From: Methanobacterium sp. ERen5
GTDB taxonomy: Archaea; Methanobacteriota; Methanobacteria; Methanobacteriales; Methanobacteriaceae
Length of the DNA stretch: 64,000 nucleotides
Direction of reading: 5' to 3'
NCBI GenBank assembly: GCA_024167805.1
Contig: CP099988.1
Span: forward strand, 1,372,001 to 1,436,000
Part shown: one piece after another, positions 61,751-64,000 of the stretch
How the letters are laid out: every line of letters starts with the position of its first letter
Numbering within the stretch: position 1 is the stretch's first letter
Translations under genes and position numbers: made by a program
The notes under the pieces: model-generated
Databases searched by the model: none
Seen by the model: only the letters and a program-made list of their open reading frames with translations
Told to the model about the DNA's origin: nothing

Positions 61751-62165
61751 ATTTAACTAATTAGTTTGAAGCTAGTTGAAGCATAATTCTAAAGGAAATA
61801 GCATCTTAAATCTAAATTAACGTTCAATAATATAAATTTTATTATAGTTTTAAATTATCAACCATGTTAACCTGCAACTGATCTGGCCAATATATTAATT
61901 GGGGCATGGTACTTCTTGATCATCATAAATTTTTTTTAACAATTCATAGAACTTAAGCTATTTCTACAAAATTTAGTCTTTAACTGTTTATGGACATAAG
62001 AAAACTGATACATCATTTCTAATGGATCAATTTCTCAAATCTAGCAAAACTTAAAATGTTCAATCATCCTAATAATGGATTAGTATTGAAATCTATTTAA
62101 TAAAAATTCTAAATTAATAAGAATATTACAACCAGTTAATTAGGATAATCAACCGGGAAAAGAAT
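61751..62165. other. Intergenic region between ferredoxin and korD
   Basis: 415 AT-rich bases. TATTTAATAAA at 62095-62105 is a fair TATA box for kor. I see no NrpR-type palindrome, tRNA or convincing ORF, so the kor genes are probably not in the nif regulon. Confidence 0.45.
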
Positions 62166-62375
62166 ATGATAACAGTAAATGAAGAATTATGCAAGGGATG
62201 TAACATTTGTAAGGAGTTTTGTCCACATAATGTCTACGAAGAATCAAAAGCCCTGAACAAGAAGGGAATTCATGTTCCATGCCCTAAAAACAAGGAACAG
62301 TGTACTCAATGTGGATTATGTACTCTTTTATGTCCGGACCAAGCAATAAAAGTGGATGATGAGGATGAAGATTAA
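62166..62375 (+). CDS. korD: 2-Oxoglutarate:ferredoxin oxidoreductase, ferredoxin subunit
   Basis: A 69-residue protein with ELCKGCNICKEFCPHNVY and QCTQCGLCTLLCPDQAI, two 4Fe-4S sites, ending in an acidic tail. First of korD-korA-korB. The enzyme makes 2-oxoglutarate from succinyl-CoA and CO2 in the incomplete reductive TCA cycle of Methanobacteriales, and 2-oxoglutarate is also the signal sensed by NrpR and NifI. Confidence 0.87.
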   Translation: MITVNEELCKGCNICKEFCPHNVYEESKALNKKGIHVPCPKNKEQCTQCGLCTLLCPDQAIKVDDEDED

Positions 62376-63486
62376 ACAATATTTTATACAGGGTAATGAA
62401 GCATGCGCAAGGGGCGCTATACATGCAGGATGCAGATTCTTTGCAGGATACCCAATAACTCCTTCAACAGAAATAGCTGAAGACATGGCTGTATTCCTTC
62501 CAAAGGAAGGTGGCACATTTATTCAGATGGAAGATGAAATAGCTGCTTTAGGTGCAGTTATAGGTGCGGTATGGGGTGGTGTAAAAGCTATGACTGCCAC
62601 ATCTGGCCCTGGATTTTCTCTCATGCAGGAGCATATTGGTTATGCTACAATGACAGAAACTCCCCTTGTAATTGTAAACATGCAGCGAGGATCGCCATCC
62701 ACAGGACAACCGACCATGGCATCACAAAGTGATATGATGCAGGCCAGATGGGGATCCCATGGAGATTACGAGATAATAGCACTTTCACCATCATCTGTAC
62801 AGGAATGCTTTGATTTTACTGTGAGAGCATTTAACCTTGCAGAGGAGTACAGAGTTCCAGTAATGGTTATGGCAGATGAGATAGTGGGACACATGCGTGA
62901 GAAGATCACCATACCCGAAACAACAGATATAACCCCGAGAAAAATGCCTGATGAAAGTCCAGAAACTTTCTTACCATACAAGGCAGACCCTGAGGGCACA
63001 TCAAAAATGCCGGCATTTGGAGATGGATACAAACTTCAAGTAACAGGACTCACCCATGACGAAAGAGGATATCCTGATGCATCTAATCCTAAAACACATT
63101 CAAAACTTGTTAATCGTTTGGTAAATAAAATTATAAACAACACTGATAAATTAGCCTCTTATAAATCCTTTAACACCGAGGATGCCGATGTTATAATAGT
63201 GTCTTACGGTGCACCATCAAGATCTGTCACAACTGCAGTTAAAAATGCCAGAGAAGAGGGAATAAAGGCAGGATATATCAAACTTGAAACTGTGTGGCCT
63301 TTCCCAGAGGAAATTCTAAGAAAAGCAGCAAAAAATGCTCAAAGGGTCATAGTTGTTGAGATGAACCTTGGACAAATATTCCATGAAGTCCAGAGGGTTT
63401 TAAGGGATCATGATGTGGAATTAATCCCTAAAATTGGCGGGGAAATGCATAAGCCCGATGAAATACTCAAAATAATCGAAAAATAG
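62356..63486 (+). CDS. korA: 2-Oxoglutarate:ferredoxin oxidoreductase alpha subunit
   Basis: 376 residues: IKQYFIQGNEACARGAIHAGCRFFAGYPITPSTEIAEDM, ATSGPGFSLMQEHIGYATMTETPLVIVNMQRGSPSTGQPT, and VSYGAPSRSVTTAVKNAREEG. The motif order is that of KorA. It overlaps korD by 20 bases; starts at 62356, 62359 and 62365 are all possible, the last giving the usual MKIKQYF beginning. Confidence 0.9.
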   Translation: MMRMKIKQYFIQGNEACARGAIHAGCRFFAGYPITPSTEIAEDMAVFLPKEGGTFIQMEDEIAALGAVIGAVWGGVKAMTATSGPGFSLMQEHIGYATMTETPLVIVNMQRGSPSTGQPTMASQSDMMQARWGSHGDYEIIALSPSSVQECFDFTVRAFNLAEEYRVPVMVMADEIVGHMREKITIPETTDITPRKMPDESPETFLPYKADPEGTSKMPAFGDGYKLQVTGLTHDERGYPDASNPKTHSKLVNRLVNKIINNTDKLASYKSFNTEDADVIIVSYGAPSRSVTTAVKNAREEGIKAGYIKLETVWPFPEEILRKAAKNAQRVIVVEMNLGQIFHEVQRVLRDHDVELIPKIGGEMHKPDEILKIIEK

Positions 63487-63543
63487 GGACAAACAAAGAT
63501 CAAACTAATTTAATTCAAGATTTTAATTCAGGAGATGAAACGT

Positions 63544-64000
63544 ATGGATAAAACGAATCAAAATCGTTTTATGAAATATCTGAGAACAGAAAGACTTCCC
63601 AACATATTCTGTCCAGGATGTGGAAATGGAACAGTAATGAATACATTTTTTAATGCTCTCGAACTGGCAGATAAGGATTTTGACAATTTAGCCCTTGTAT
63701 CTGGAATAGGCTGTTCATCAAGAATTCCGGGATATGTGGATTGTGATTCACTTCACACGACCCATGGAAGACCAATTACCTTTGCAACCGGACTAAAACT
63801 GGCAAATCCTGATCTGGATGTGGTGGTGTTTACAGGTGATGGTGATGCTGCAGCAATTGGTGGAAACCATCTGATACACGGATCAAGAAGAAACATTGAC
63901 ATAACTGTTATCTGCATAAACAACAGCATATACGGAATGACTGGGGGTCAAATCAGTCCTACATCACCAACGGGAAGTTATGGTAGTACTGCTCCGTACG
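63544..64000 (+). CDS. korB: 2-Oxoglutarate:ferredoxin oxidoreductase beta subunit (runs off the window)
   Basis: The first 152 codons: RTERLPNIFCPGCGNGTVMN, VSGIGCSSRIPGYVDCDSLHTTHGRP, VFTGDGDAAAIGGNH (TPP/Mg motif) and NNSIYGMTGGQISPTSPTG. Matches KorB. The ATG at 63544 has AGGAG nine bases upstream. A gamma subunit (korC) is expected beyond the window. Confidence 0.92.
   Translation, partial: MDKTNQNRFMKYLRTERLPNIFCPGCGNGTVMNTFFNALELADKDFDNLALVSGIGCSSRIPGYVDCDSLHTTHGRPITFATGLKLANPDLDVVVFTGDGDAAAIGGNHLIHGSRRNIDITVICINNSIYGMTGGQISPTSPTGSYGSTAPY

Overview
The window looks like a piece of a mesophilic hydrogenotrophic methanogen of the order Methanobacteriales, most probably a Methanobacterium. 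The AT-rich DNA carries methanogen-only genes: coenzyme F420 synthesis (cofD, cofE), the ATP-dependent methyl-CoM reductase activator A2 (atwA), methanogenesis marker proteins 8 and 9, an HdrC/HdrB pair and archaeal pterin enzymes. It also has traits of rod-shaped pseudomurein-walled methanogens: MreB, archaetidylserine synthesis, a sortase, and an intron-bearing tRNA-Met. Ribosome sites are strong (GGAGG or AGGTG), and GTG and TTG starts are frequent.

Layout. 1-430: 5' end of glnA with an NrpR-type operator. 627-2975: a three-gene cassette (short MKIR..DFVTNSSS protein, radical SAM/SPASM enzyme, ThiF-like enzyme). 3283-4356: a metal-type ABC substrate-binding gene broken by an in-frame TGA. 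4919-6293: hdrC, then an hdrB head joined to an exbB tail, then DUF2149. 6352-17620: housekeeping genes (TiaS-like protein, tRNA-Met, thiC, FTR/glutaredoxin, DNA ligase, glmM, flavoprotein). 17830-25747: a cupin regulator, an acyl-CoA ligase, vorCBA and a second two-subunit 2-oxoacid:ferredoxin oxidoreductase. 25902-34129: xth, gatDE, trxB, nfo, an AAA ATPase. 34195-46038 (minus strand): hemA, sirC, marker 9, atwA, a DUS-like gene, GTP cyclohydrolase III, cofD, cofE, purO, exbD/exbB, rnhB, mreB. 46687-53878: archaetidylserine genes, a CpaB-like protein, a sortase with a probable substrate, mptD, membrane proteins and larB. 54058-61750: nitrogen-fixation locus (operator, nifH-like relic, nifI1, nifI2, nifD, nifK, nifE, nifN, nifX, ferredoxin). 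62166-64000: korD, korA, korB (partial).

Two points matter most to a reader. First, at least twelve conserved genes (thiC, glmM, vorB, xth, gatE twice, hemA, atwA, rnhB, psd, larB, nifE), and probably two more, are broken by what is always one missing base, usually in a homopolymer run. This is the signature of sequencing undercalls, so I treat these genes as intact and give their full extents. Second, some oddities cannot be explained that way: the nifH slot holds an 84-codon NifH-like ORF with a destroyed P-loop; hdrB and exbB are fused across a large deletion; and the substrate-binding gene has an in-frame stop.

glnA and the nif operon share one regulatory design, a GGAA-N6-TTCC palindrome just downstream of a TATA box, pointing to joint NrpR control of nitrogen assimilation and fixation. 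The best candidates for undescribed biology are the NifH-like relic, the radical SAM/ThiF/MKIR cassette, and the sortase-substrate-CpaB-like surface module.
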